Assembly (NCBI GenBank): GCA_020201015.1
Contig: JAIVHN010000180.1
Span: forward strand, 1 to 22,738
Direction: 5' to 3'
DNA: 22,738 nucleotides
Origin: Spirochaeta sp.
GTDB lineage: Bacteria > Spirochaetota > Spirochaetia > DSM-27196 > SLAA01
Shown piece by piece: positions 7,784 through 15,150 of this stretch (positions are counted from its first letter, which is position 1; the number at the start of each line of letters is the position of its first letter). Both the position numbers and the translations under genes were made by a program. The notes under the pieces are model-generated. The model was not told the origin of the DNA. It saw only the letters and a list, made by a program, of their open reading frames with translations, and searched no databases.

Positions 7784-7976
7784 CAGAGGAAGACCTCCGC
7801 CGCGGAATATCCTCGAAGTCCGGCATTGTTCCTCCAAGGCGCGCGAGACGCCGTGCGGCTTCGCGTTGGATCAGTGCTTCCAGTCCGTTCCGAATCAGTC
7901 GGGACCGTTCAGTAATACCGGTCAGCTCTTCCGCTTCCTTGAGAAGTTGGTCGTCGAGGGTGACAGTTGTTCGCAT
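7770..7976 (-). CDS. vapB: VapB-type antitoxin
   Basis: The 68-residue protein begins MRTTVTLDDQLLKEAEELTG, a ribbon-helix-helix DNA-binding N-terminus. It continues with a helical stretch (RLIRNGLEALIQREAARRLARLGG) and a charged, disordered tail (PDFEDIPRRRSSSDDSR) that would bind and block the toxin. An upstream in-frame ATG exists, but the ATG at 7976 follows GGAGGAG directly. VapB proteins normally repress their own operon, and a perfect TATAAT lies just upstream. Its partner toxin is truncated, so this antitoxin looks orphaned. Confidence 0.88.
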   Translation of the reverse strand: MRTTVTLDDQLLKEAEELTGITERSRLIRNGLEALIQREAARRLARLGGTMPDFEDIPRRRSSSDDSR

Positions 7977-7989
7977 ATGCTCCTCCTGC

Positions 7990-7995
7990 ATTATA
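7990..7995 (-). promoter_or_regulatory. -10 box of the vapBC promoter
   Basis: On the minus strand TATAAT is a perfect -10 hexamer, about 13 bases before the vapB start codon. It is part of the palindrome ATTATAAT, a plausible half-site for VapB autorepression. The -35 region is weak (CTGAGT at 18 bases). The leader would be very short. Confidence 0.5.
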
Positions 7996-8089
7996 ATATA
8001 CACCATTGAACGCACTCAGAGAGGCACACTACAGCTAACGAAACAAGCCGCTTGACTTTCAGCCCCATCTCATGGCTTTCTTTTTCTCT

Positions 8090-8102
8090 GGAGACACTTA
8101 TT
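8090..8102 (+). promoter_or_regulatory. Ribosome site and ATT start deciding the bipA N-terminus
   Basis: GGAG (8090-8093) is followed six bases later by ATT (8100-8102), in frame with bipA. Starting here gives an N-terminus (STQTNPGIRNIAIIAHVDHGKTT) of the length typical for BipA. The only other in-frame candidate upstream, a TTG at 8052, has no ribosome site, and no in-frame ATG or GTG lies in between. Confidence 0.55.
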
Positions 8103-9917
8103 TCTACACAAACAAATCCCGGCATACGCAACATAGCTATTATTGCCCATGTTGATCATGGCAAAACCACCCTTGTCGACGCAATGTTTCGGCACAGCGG
8201 CCTTTTCCGGGAAGGCCAAGAGGTGGACGACAGACTTATGGACCGCATGGACCTCGAACGCGAGCGCGGTATTACTATTGCAGCCAAGAACTGCGCGGTG
8301 AGCTGGAGCGATGTCAAAATTAACATCATCGACACACCAGGGCACGCCGATTTCGGTGGTGAGGTGGAACGAGCCTTGTCCATGGCCGACGGAGCTTTGC
8401 TCTTGGTAGATGCTGCTGAGGGGCCGCTTCCACAGACTCGTTTTGTACTGAACAAAACTTTAGAAGCAGGCCTCAAGATCATCGTGGTTATTAACAAAAT
8501 TGACCGCAAGGATGCTCGCCCGCATGAAGTCCTGGAGGAAGTCAGCGAACTCTTTATAGATCTTGACGCCAATGATGACCAACTCGATTTTCCCATGGTT
8601 TACGCTATTGGACTCGAGGGCATTGCTAAACGCAGTCTTGACGCCCCCAACGAGGGCCTTGATCTGCTGCTCAACATGATCGTAGAGGAGATACCGGCTC
8701 CTGTGCAGCATCCCGACCGGCCTTTTCAGATGTTGGTAAGTGACTTAGGCTACTCCGACTATTTAGGTAGGCTGGCCATAGGCAAAACGCATAACCAGGC
8801 AGTGGCATCGGCCGCTGCGCTCATTCGAATAGATGCGGAAAACAAGATCAAACCGCTCAAGGTAAACAAGCTTCAGGTCTATGACGGGCTGAGCATAATC
8901 GAAGCACCTCGCGTAGAACCTGGGGATATCGTTGTGCTATCCGGACTTGATGAGGTGCACATTGGTGACACCATCTGCACCAAAGACTCACCTCAGGCCA
9001 TGCGCCGCATAACCGTGGACGAGCCGACCGTAGCCATGCAGTTTCTCCGCAACACCGGCCCTTTTGCCGGACGCGAAGGTAAACACGTGCAAGCCACCAA
9101 ACTTGGCGAGCGACTACATCGTGAAACTATGCAGAACGTTTCGCTGCGGGTTGAGGATGCCGACGATAAGGAAGGTTTTCTGGTTAGTGGGCGTGGCGAG
9201 TTTCAAATGGCCATACTCGTTGAGCAGATGCGGCGCGAAGGTTTTGAGGTATGTGTCGGCCGGCCCCAGGTTATTTTTCAACAGCGTGACGGTGTGCGTA
9301 CCGAGCCAATTGAACGCGTCTACATCGACTGTGGTGATGGATACTCCGGCATTGTGACCGAGAAACTTTCTGTGCGGCGCGGACGCTTGGTCGGGCTTAT
9401 TAATCACGGAAACGGACGGGCGCGACTTGAGTTCAGCGTTCCCTCACGCGCCTTGATCGGCTTCCGTGACGAGCTGCTCACCGACACACGAGGCACCGGC
9501 ATTATGAATGCATACATTGAAGGCTATGAACCCTATCGCGGTGACTTTCCCTCTCGCTTCACCGGCTCGCTGGTCAGCGACCGACAGGGAACTGCGGTGC
9601 CCTACGCGCTCTTTAACCTGGAACCACGCGGCACAATGTTTGTCTCGCCAGGAGACCCTGTCTATGAAGGCATGGTCGTTGGAGAACACAACCGCGAAAA
9701 CGATCTAGATGTAAATCCCTGCAAGACAAAAAAGCTCACCAACATGCGCGCTTCCGGTCGTGACGACAACGTAATCCTGACCCCTCCCCGGCCACTGACC
9801 TTGGAAGCGGCAATAAACTTCATCCGTGACGACGAGCTGGTGGAGATTACGCCACAGTCTATACGTGTTCGCAAACGGATACTCCCAATAGGAGAACGCA
9901 AGCGCAGCCACACCTAA
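8100..9917 (+). CDS. bipA: Translational GTPase BipA/TypA
   Basis: BipA is a ribosome-associated GTPase of the EF-G family, involved in ribosome assembly and stress or cold adaptation. The 605-residue protein, counted from the ATT start, has all G motifs: AHVDHGKTT (16-24), RGITI (56-60), DTPGH (78-82) and NKID (132-135). EF-G-like domains II, III and V follow, then the BipA-specific C-terminal domain with the signature ending RASGRDDNVILTPPRPLTLE. Length and order are normal for the family. An ORF opens at a TTG at 8052, giving 621 residues, but with a 16-residue extension and no ribosome site. Divergent from vapB. Confidence 0.95.
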   Translation: MSTQTNPGIRNIAIIAHVDHGKTTLVDAMFRHSGLFREGQEVDDRLMDRMDLERERGITIAAKNCAVSWSDVKINIIDTPGHADFGGEVERALSMADGALLLVDAAEGPLPQTRFVLNKTLEAGLKIIVVINKIDRKDARPHEVLEEVSELFIDLDANDDQLDFPMVYAIGLEGIAKRSLDAPNEGLDLLLNMIVEEIPAPVQHPDRPFQMLVSDLGYSDYLGRLAIGKTHNQAVASAAALIRIDAENKIKPLKVNKLQVYDGLSIIEAPRVEPGDIVVLSGLDEVHIGDTICTKDSPQAMRRITVDEPTVAMQFLRNTGPFAGREGKHVQATKLGERLHRETMQNVSLRVEDADDKEGFLVSGRGEFQMAILVEQMRREGFEVCVGRPQVIFQQRDGVRTEPIERVYIDCGDGYSGIVTEKLSVRRGRLVGLINHGNGRARLEFSVPSRALIGFRDELLTDTRGTGIMNAYIEGYEPYRGDFPSRFTGSLVSDRQGTAVPYALFNLEPRGTMFVSPGDPVYEGMVVGEHNRENDLDVNPCKTKKLTNMRASGRDDNVILTPPRPLTLEAAINFIRDDELVEITPQSIRVRKRILPIGERKRSHT

Positions 9918-9930
9918 GCGGCGTGGCTGC
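9904..9930. terminator. Hairpin spanning the bipA stop codon
   Basis: GCAGCCAC (9904-9911) and GTGGCTGC (9923-9930) are perfect 8-bp arms around an 11-base loop containing the bipA TAA. No T tract follows, so a role in termination or 3' end protection is only possible. Confidence 0.35.
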
Positions 9931-9964
9931 CAGCAAACGAGTCCTTGCATTGCGCGGCAACCGG

Positions 9965-9999
9965 CACTAGACACTACTCACAAAGAGTAGTGTCTAGTG
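9965..9999. repeat. Perfect 15-bp inverted repeat abutting a relic start codon
   Basis: CACTAGACACTACTC (9965-9979) and GAGTAGTGTCTAGTG (9985-9999) are exact reverse complements around the 5-base loop ACAAA. The repeat ends at the base before the ATG at 10000 of the receiver-domain relic, leaving no room for a ribosome site. It may act as a bipA terminator, although no T run follows at once, or be a remnant of an inserted element. Confidence 0.7.
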
Positions 10000-10902
10000 A
10001 TGTCTCAGCATAAAAAAATATTAATTGTCGACGACTCAGTTGTTCTCGGCAAATCATTGGCGTTGTTTCTCAATAAAAACGGATACATAGCCGAGGCGGT
10101 GTCTTCTGGTGAGTCATGTCTGCACCGGGTTGAGAACATCGAAATGCCAGACCTTATTCTTATGGATATTTAGCTGGGGCCCGGTGCCATGAGCGGGCTG
10201 GAGACCACACGCAAACTTCACGCGAATTTAGATATCCCGGTGGTTCTCCACTCCGCCTACAACGACCGCGAAACGCTCCGCAGCACGCAGTTCATGACAA
10301 AGTACGGCTATATCTACAAAACTCCGGGCAACCAGGAGTTTGTACTGGCGCACATAGAAATGGCGTTCAAGCTCATTGAGCGTGAGCGCATGTTTCGCGA
10401 CCTCTCGGCTCATCTTCATCACAGCCTACGCACAGAAGCTTGCAGAGGCACTGCGCAACATGACCACCCGCCTCACCGAGGTCGTGACCAATGTGCAGTC
10501 GGCTGCCGAGAACGTGTCCTCGGGCAGTGAAGAGAGGAGGTCGTCGGCACAACCGGCGACCAGTACCTCACCTTTGCTATGGATAACGAACAGTACGCGG
10601 TGGATGTAGCTCATTCACAAACCGTACTGGAGTATGCCGAGATCAGGCCTATGATCATAGTGCTGGACACTCCCTTTGAGGACGGCCGCATTACCATGGG
10701 CGCTACTGCCGACAGCGTCAACGAGGTAGTCGATATTGAGCAGAGTTCCATAGAGAAGCCGCCCTCTATTGGTACCTCGGTGGACACAAGCTTCATTCAG
10801 GGAATAGGCAAGAAGGATGACGACTTCATTATTATTCTACGCTCCGCGCGGATCTTCCGCGACGAGGAACTGGCGGCACTGAACACAGAAGTAAGCACCT
10901 GA
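10000..10902 (+). pseudogene. Mosaic relic: CheY-like receiver, chemoreceptor piece and deleted CheW
   Basis: Three signal-transduction fragments follow one another. A receiver domain starts at 10000 (ILIVDDS with the two acidic residues, phospho-acceptor Asp56 in LILMDI, then TAG at codon 58). The same frame continues with LGPGAMSGLETT and the conserved Lys in YIYKTPGN, and ends at 10530. Around 10420-10540 a different frame encodes about 40 residues typical of a chemoreceptor signalling helix (LAEALRNMTTRLTEVV, then SAAENVSSGSEE). From about 10531 to 10902 a CheW domain follows (GDQYLTFAMDNEQYAVDV). It lacks roughly 40-45 residues between AEIRP and MIIVLD, the part that normally holds the conserved Arg-Gly-x-Ile-Asn/Leu-Arg-Gly segment. 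None of the three can be functional as encoded. Confidence 0.8.
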
Positions 10903-10958
10903 TTGGAGCAAAAACGTGACCGCGCACGAAAACAGATTATAGCGGTGCAACATGTAGC

Positions 10959-10985
10959 AACCCGCACCCTAACCGGGTGCGGGTT
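10959..10985. terminator. Hairpin terminator candidate after the Omp85 gene
   Basis: AACCCGCACCC (10959-10969) and GGGTGCGGGTT (10975-10985) form a perfect 11-bp stem with a 5-base loop, nine bases past the end of the minus-strand Omp85 gene. No long T tract is present on either strand; it could serve both the barrel operon and the CheW relic. Confidence 0.6.
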
Positions 10986-10993
10986 CTGCCGCT

Positions 10994-12271
10994 TTAGAAC
11001 GCCATACCTAACGAGACACTCCCGACAAACTCATTCTCAACTATGTTGTAGGCCATGTTAAACCCCAGCGCCGGTATAGCAACGCGCGCGAGATAGAGGC
11101 GGAATCCGGCCCCGGGGCCGTAAAACTCCTGCCACTCACCGTCAGGCTTATAACTACCGCCTTCTCCAAATCCCAGAAGCGTAAATGTGCCCCAGGAGCG
11201 GCTTAGGACGGGGAACTCGTACTCAAGGGCGGCCGCCGCTGCACGCGTGGCAACCGAGCCGCGCGAAGGAAGTGTGCGATACCCGGTACCGCCGAGGCCG
11301 GAGAGTTCGGTCGGCGGCTCGTTGCCAATGTTGCCGCTGGCGGCAATGAGGAGCTTGTGGCGCCCAAAGGGCGCCGCGGTGTAGTCCAGGCTGATAGATG
11401 CCGCGTCAAAGTGCTCTTCTCCACTGAGCGGGAAGCCGTGGCGATAGCGAATATTTGCGCTGGGGCCCGCAAAAAAGAAGGTGTTAAACCGCCGTGACTC
11501 GGCCTCCAGTGAGAACCCTTGTAGGTAATAAAGCGTTGAGTCGGGTGCGCGGAGTGAGTCGCTGTAGTCTGTATCTACATCGTTCCAGGAAATGGCCGCA
11601 GAACTGCTGAGCTCATAGGCGTCGTTCAGCTCGTAGCTAAGTCCGAGCCGACCGGACAGGCGGGTCTGCAGGAAACGCCGGTAGGCAGTTCCCTCGGAGA
11701 AAACAAATTCTTCCTCGCCACGCCCTCCGGAAAGAAAAATGCTTGGTTTAATGCTTCCCCGCTGCAAAGCACCGCCGGAAACGCCCAAGGTTCCGCTCCA
11801 GCTATCAAGTGCCGCGCCGTCGCCTTGTAGGGTGGTCACCGAGAGCAGGAAGGTGCCGCTTCCCAATAAATTCGACTCAATGAGGGCCAGCCCAGCGATC
11901 CAGCCCCCGTCACTATAGCCAGCTATGGGTAAAGGCAGCAGCGTCCACCTGTCTTCCAGTTCAAGCCTCAGCCGGTAGTTACCGTTCTCACTGGGAACAA
12001 GGGCAACCTCCAGATCGTTTACAAACAGGCCGCTGCGCAGTAAGCGTTCACGAACACGCTCAAGATCAACCTCGGCAACCGGAGCGGGTAGCTCCACGTC
12101 GATAATTCGCCGTATGGTTGCCTCACGGGTGCGCTTAGCACCTATCACCTCAAGCTCCTCTACAAGTTCCAGCCCTTCGGCATATAGCTGAGGCGGTGAA
12201 GCCACCGCAAAGATCGCAACACCGACGGCACAGACAAACAGCAACACACCTGAGCTTTTTCGCAACAACAT
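10994..12271 (-). CDS. Small Omp85/BamA-superfamily outer-membrane protein with one POTRA domain
   Basis: The 425-residue protein has a signal peptide (basic MLLRK, a hydrophobic segment to about residue 28, cleavage near Tyr-Ala-Glu). One POTRA-like domain follows at about 37-108 (VEELEVIGAKRTREATIRRII, then RVRERLLRSGLF). The rest (about 112-425) alternates hydrophobic and polar residues as a beta barrel and ends in Phe, the outer-membrane insertion signal. GGTGYRTLPSRG near the C-terminal third may correspond to the conserved Omp85 loop. BamA has five POTRAs and about 800 residues, so this is a reduced member of unknown role. The ATG at 12271 is chosen for an upstream GAGG; ATGs at 12277 and 12286 are alternatives. 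Downstream of the Wzi-like gene in the same operon. Confidence 0.82.
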   Translation of the reverse strand: MLLRKSSGVLLFVCAVGVAIFAVASPPQLYAEGLELVEELEVIGAKRTREATIRRIIDVELPAPVAEVDLERVRERLLRSGLFVNDLEVALVPSENGNYRLRLELEDRWTLLPLPIAGYSDGGWIAGLALIESNLLGSGTFLLSVTTLQGDGAALDSWSGTLGVSGGALQRGSIKPSIFLSGGRGEEEFVFSEGTAYRRFLQTRLSGRLGLSYELNDAYELSSSAAISWNDVDTDYSDSLRAPDSTLYYLQGFSLEAESRRFNTFFFAGPSANIRYRHGFPLSGEEHFDAASISLDYTAAPFGRHKLLIAASGNIGNEPPTELSGLGGTGYRTLPSRGSVATRAAAAALEYEFPVLSRSWGTFTLLGFGEGGSYKPDGEWQEFYGPGAGFRLYLARVAIPALGFNMAYNIVENEFVGSVSLGMAF

Positions 12272-12354
12272 GAACATAGACCTCATACAAAAGCTTGGAC
12301 TGTGGGGAGCTACTTGAAACAAGCAACGCCAAAGAAAACGACACGCAAAGTTAC

Positions 12355-14031
12355 TCAAAAACGGTAGGAAGTACCAAGCGCGTACTGAAGGTCCCAGACC
12401 ACTGAGGCCGACTCGTTGCCCTTGTTCCAGACGTGCACAAGGTCCAGGCGGCCAAAGACCTTGAGTGAGCGCCACGGGTTCCAACCTGCTTCCACCCCGG
12501 TGCGGAGCCGGTCTTCCACGGTTCCGGATGGAGAGCGGCGGCCAAGCTCAAAGTCACCGGTTGAGTCTATGGTCGTATCAATGCCGATCTCACCCTGCCG
12601 CAGGTGCTCAATATCCAGCCTCACGTCAAAAGCTTCCGGCCGGTGATACCCAAAGACGGTGCTGAACACTACAACATCGCCCCCATAAGGATAACCCAAA
12701 AACTCACGGTGGGTAGCAAACCCGTAGCCATGCACAAACTCTCGCCGCAGAACCTTCATATCTACGATATCGCGCTGATACATATAGGTGTCCGAGTAGA
12801 CACCCTCCAACTCATGATACAGGTAGCCCCGTCCGTAGGGGTGCGCAACCCTGTACCCAGCAAGGTGAGCCATTGCCGCTGGCTGCGACCCACCCTCAAG
12901 CGGCGCCTGAGCTTGGTAGAGACTGAACTGATACAGCAGAGTTACTCCGGGCAGGACGGCCGCCTCAGCCTCGGCAGACACTATGGCATTGAACATAGAA
13001 CGGTTGTTGAAATTATGGAAGATGTAGGCCGGATTCAGCACTCCGGGATCGACCCCATCCTCCGCATCGGTCTGATACATGACGTTTTCGGTTATGGCAA
13101 AGGAAAGCCGGGGTACGGGTCGGAACTCAACTCGATGTCCGAGAAACATGCGCATTCCCTGCGGTGGCTCCTCGCTGTCGGTGGTGAACTCGGAGTGGTG
13201 CAGAAAAAGGTAGGTCGCCTCCACCTTAAGCCGCTCATGGTAGGAAACAAAGCGCAGTAGGTCGTGGTAGTCAAGGTGGTCATTCAGCACAAAGTTCCCG
13301 CTGCGCCCATGCCCCCACCGCACGCTTTCGCGCCCAAATGTAAGGTTCCAGCGGTCGCCGCCTGCCGATGCAAAGGCTCGGTACGGGGTCTCAAAAGCTA
13401 CCTGGTCAAGCAGATGCAGATTGGTAGTGAGGTGCTTGTTGTAGAGCGGCTCGCTTGTTGCACTGTCGGTACTTTCTTCGTAGGCGTAACGGTTCTTGCG
13501 ATACGCCACGTCGGTGTAGAGGTAGAACCAGTTATGGAGTTCCATCTCCAATGCAACGGTTGCCGCCGCCGCACGATCGGTGTACCCATAGACCCAGTCC
13601 GCTTCAACTGGGAAGTCGTCTGTGTTGGTGTGTCCGTAAGCCTCAAGAGCCACGGCGGCAGAAATGTCGGCCTGGTAGCTGTCGCCACGGACGGCCCGGT
13701 ACTGCCGCTCATCCGCAAGCCGCTGCCGAATGCGCTCGACTGTGTCCCGGCCAGCCGCGGACAAGGAGCGCGCCTCGCGGTCTTGGTGAGTCTCAAGACG
13801 CAACAGAACGTGGTTCCACTCGTCTATGCTCCAGGGGCGCGAGCCGGAGGGCAGGGCAAGCCCGGCCTCGTTGTACAGCAGGTCGATACTGCGGTACAAG
13901 GAATCATTTACGGGAATAATTTTGGCATGGTTGTCTGGGCCGGAATCGTTTCCGGCGGCGTGGATGGGAGGGAGCACCGCCACGAGAACGGCCGCCAGGG
14001 TTGCGAGTATTCCGCACCTGCGTGAGTTCAT
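12355..14031 (-). CDS. Wzi-like outer-membrane beta-barrel (capsule assembly family)
   Basis: The 558-residue protein starts with a signal peptide (SRRCGILATLAAVLVAVLPPIHA). A short helical region follows (about 45-120), then a long beta-rich region with a terminal Phe. Family hallmarks include FGRESVRWGHGRSGN near residues 232-246 and VLNPAYIFHNFNNRS in the middle of the barrel, as in Wzi-type proteins. Wzi proteins bind capsular polysaccharide at the cell surface, but many distant members are uncharacterised, so a capsule role is only suggested. The ATG at 14031 sits six bases past a -10-like box, implying a leaderless message; a GTG five codons upstream is an alternative. It precedes the Omp85-like gene by 83 bases. 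Confidence 0.8.
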   Translation of the reverse strand: MNSRRCGILATLAAVLVAVLPPIHAAGNDSGPDNHAKIIPVNDSLYRSIDLLYNEAGLALPSGSRPWSIDEWNHVLLRLETHQDREARSLSAAGRDTVERIRQRLADERQYRAVRGDSYQADISAAVALEAYGHTNTDDFPVEADWVYGYTDRAAAATVALEMELHNWFYLYTDVAYRKNRYAYEESTDSATSEPLYNKHLTTNLHLLDQVAFETPYRAFASAGGDRWNLTFGRESVRWGHGRSGNFVLNDHLDYHDLLRFVSYHERLKVEATYLFLHHSEFTTDSEEPPQGMRMFLGHRVEFRPVPRLSFAITENVMYQTDAEDGVDPGVLNPAYIFHNFNNRSMFNAIVSAEAEAAVLPGVTLLYQFSLYQAQAPLEGGSQPAAMAHLAGYRVAHPYGRGYLYHELEGVYSDTYMYQRDIVDMKVLRREFVHGYGFATHREFLGYPYGGDVVVFSTVFGYHRPEAFDVRLDIEHLRQGEIGIDTTIDSTGDFELGRRSPSGTVEDRLRTGVEAGWNPWRSLKVFGRLDLVHVWNKGNESASVVWDLQYALGTSYRF

Positions 14032-14037
14032 ATGCGG

Positions 14038-14066
14038 ACTATGCACAGAGAATGTGATTTTATCAA
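14038..14066 (-). promoter_or_regulatory. Candidate leaderless promoter of the Wzi-like operon
   Basis: On the minus strand TTGATA (14061-14066) and CATAGT (14038-14043) are 17 bases apart. The start of transcription would fall at or near the ATG at 14031. No ribosome site precedes that ATG. Confidence 0.45.
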
Positions 14067-14167
14067 GCTACGGTAGATGATCATGTAACTAAGTTGCCAC
14101 ACGGGAGCCGAGTTGCAACACCACGTAGCAATTATGAGCAAATCCTTCATGAATTTTACGTGAGCGC

Positions 14168-14196
14168 TTGATGGAATGGCCTCAGACTCCTATCCT
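14168..14196 (+). promoter_or_regulatory. Candidate promoter of the ureide operon
   Basis: TTGATG (14168-14173) and TATCCT (14191-14196) are 17 bases apart and lie about 65 bases before the allE start. Each matches the sigma-70 consensus at four or more positions. The upstream gap also holds GTTGCCACA (14093-14101) and GTTGCAACA (14112-14120), a possible activator direct repeat. Confidence 0.4.
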
Positions 14197-14214
14197 TTAA
14201 TGATGCACCTCAAA

Positions 14215-14237
14215 TGTGCAAACATACACGTTGTACA
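14215..14237. promoter_or_regulatory. Imperfect inverted repeat, possible ureide-operon operator
   Basis: TGTGCAA (14215-14221) and TTGTACA (14231-14237) are inverted with six of seven positions matching and a 9-base spacer. The site lies just downstream of the candidate promoter, where a repressor would act. No regulator gene is found in the operon. Confidence 0.35.
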
Positions 14238-14262
14238 CCCATACAAGGAGATCGCAACAAGC

Positions 14263-15078
14263 ATGAGGCAACAGAATCAACTACTAACCAGTCGAACCCA
14301 GGTGAAGCATCGGTATGCACTCATTCCAAGTGAGGGCGTTCCGTACTCGCGCCTCCCAGAATGGCCAGACGCGCTGGTGCAGGTGCTGGCTGGCCCGGCC
14401 CTCGGTGCCGAGTTTGTGGAGTATCACATAGAGTTGGAAGCTGGTGGTGAGGGTCTTCACCCGGCTGACGGTGAGATTGAACACTTCGTGTTTGTGCTGG
14501 ACGGCTCGGCCGAGTTCACGTTGCTGCCAGGTGGGGCCGCAGGCAGCGGAGGCAGCGGCGAGGCCGCGACAGCTGGCGAGGCCGCCGACGCGGCCACCAC
14601 AGCTTTTGGGCCGGGCTCCTACGCCCTTGTTCCGCCGTCGGTGGGTTACCAGCTCAAAGCCAGCACCACAACACGGCTGTTACTGCTGCGCAAACGTTAC
14701 GAGCCAGCGCCGGGCGTTGCGGAGTTTGCTCCGCTCATTGGCTGCGAGTTGGATGTTCCCGGAGAGATGTACATGGACGACCCCGGCGCCGCGTTGCAGA
14801 CGCTTATACCGGAGGATTTTGCCTACGATATGGCTATGAACATTTTCACCTTTCAGGTGGGCCACAGCCTGCCGGTTACCGAAACACACATCATGGAACA
14901 CGGGCTCTACGTCCTTGACGGCAAGGGTGTGTACTACCTGGACGACAGTTGGATGGAGGTAGAAAAGACTGACTTCATTTGGATGGGCCCCTACTGCCCT
15001 CAAAGTTACTATGCCACCGGTCTGAGTCCAACTCGATATATTTATTACAAGAACCTAAACCGCGATATCGCGCTGTAG
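14263..15078 (+). CDS. allE: (S)-ureidoglycine aminohydrolase
   Basis: This bicupin enzyme converts (S)-ureidoglycine to (S)-ureidoglycolate and ammonia. The 271-residue protein compares with about 260 in E. coli. The C-terminal cupin has the Mn-binding set: Glu207 and His209 in VTETHIMEHG, His213, and Gln247 in PYCPQSYY. The N-terminal cupin carries an Ala/Gly/Ser-rich insertion at about residues 90-114 that looks like an expanded loop. The ATG at 14263 is chosen because it gives the family N-terminus and has AGGAG upstream, though 12 bases away. It is the first gene of the ureide operon, followed by a 22-bp tandem repeat that begins over its stop codon. Confidence 0.92.
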   Translation: MRQQNQLLTSRTQVKHRYALIPSEGVPYSRLPEWPDALVQVLAGPALGAEFVEYHIELEAGGEGLHPADGEIEHFVFVLDGSAEFTLLPGGAAGSGGSGEAATAGEAADAATTAFGPGSYALVPPSVGYQLKASTTTRLLLLRKRYEPAPGVAEFAPLIGCELDVPGEMYMDDPGAALQTLIPEDFAYDMAMNIFTFQVGHSLPVTETHIMEHGLYVLDGKGVYYLDDSWMEVEKTDFIWMGPYCPQSYYATGLSPTRYIYYKNLNRDIAL

Positions 15079-15128
15079 AACCCGCACAATCGCGCTGTAG
15101 AACCCGCACAATCGCGCTGGAGAACACC
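15067..15128 (+). repeat. 22-bp tandem repeat, about 2.7 copies
   Basis: A 22-base unit beginning ATCGCGCTGTAGAACC occurs identically at 15067-15088 and 15089-15110, with a diverged partial copy at 15111-15128 (ATCGCGCTGGAGAAC). The first copy contains the allE TAG stop codon, so the array lengthens the allE to KARI-like spacer. It looks like a slippage duplication. Confidence 0.9.
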
Positions 15129-15150
15129 CAGCAGGCCAAGGAGCAACAGC

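Noticed and set aside
10171..10173. Amber codon in the receiver domain read as pyrrolysine or suppressed
   Set aside because: The same locus also has frame changes and a CheW deletion, so plain gene decay is the simpler explanation.
12604..14025. Two long plus-strand reading frames (12604-13260 and 13264-14025)
   Set aside because: They lie opposite the Wzi-like gene, show no recognisable motifs, and have no convincing ribosome sites.
15067..15128. CRISPR array
   Set aside because: Units are directly adjacent without spacers and there are no cas genes.
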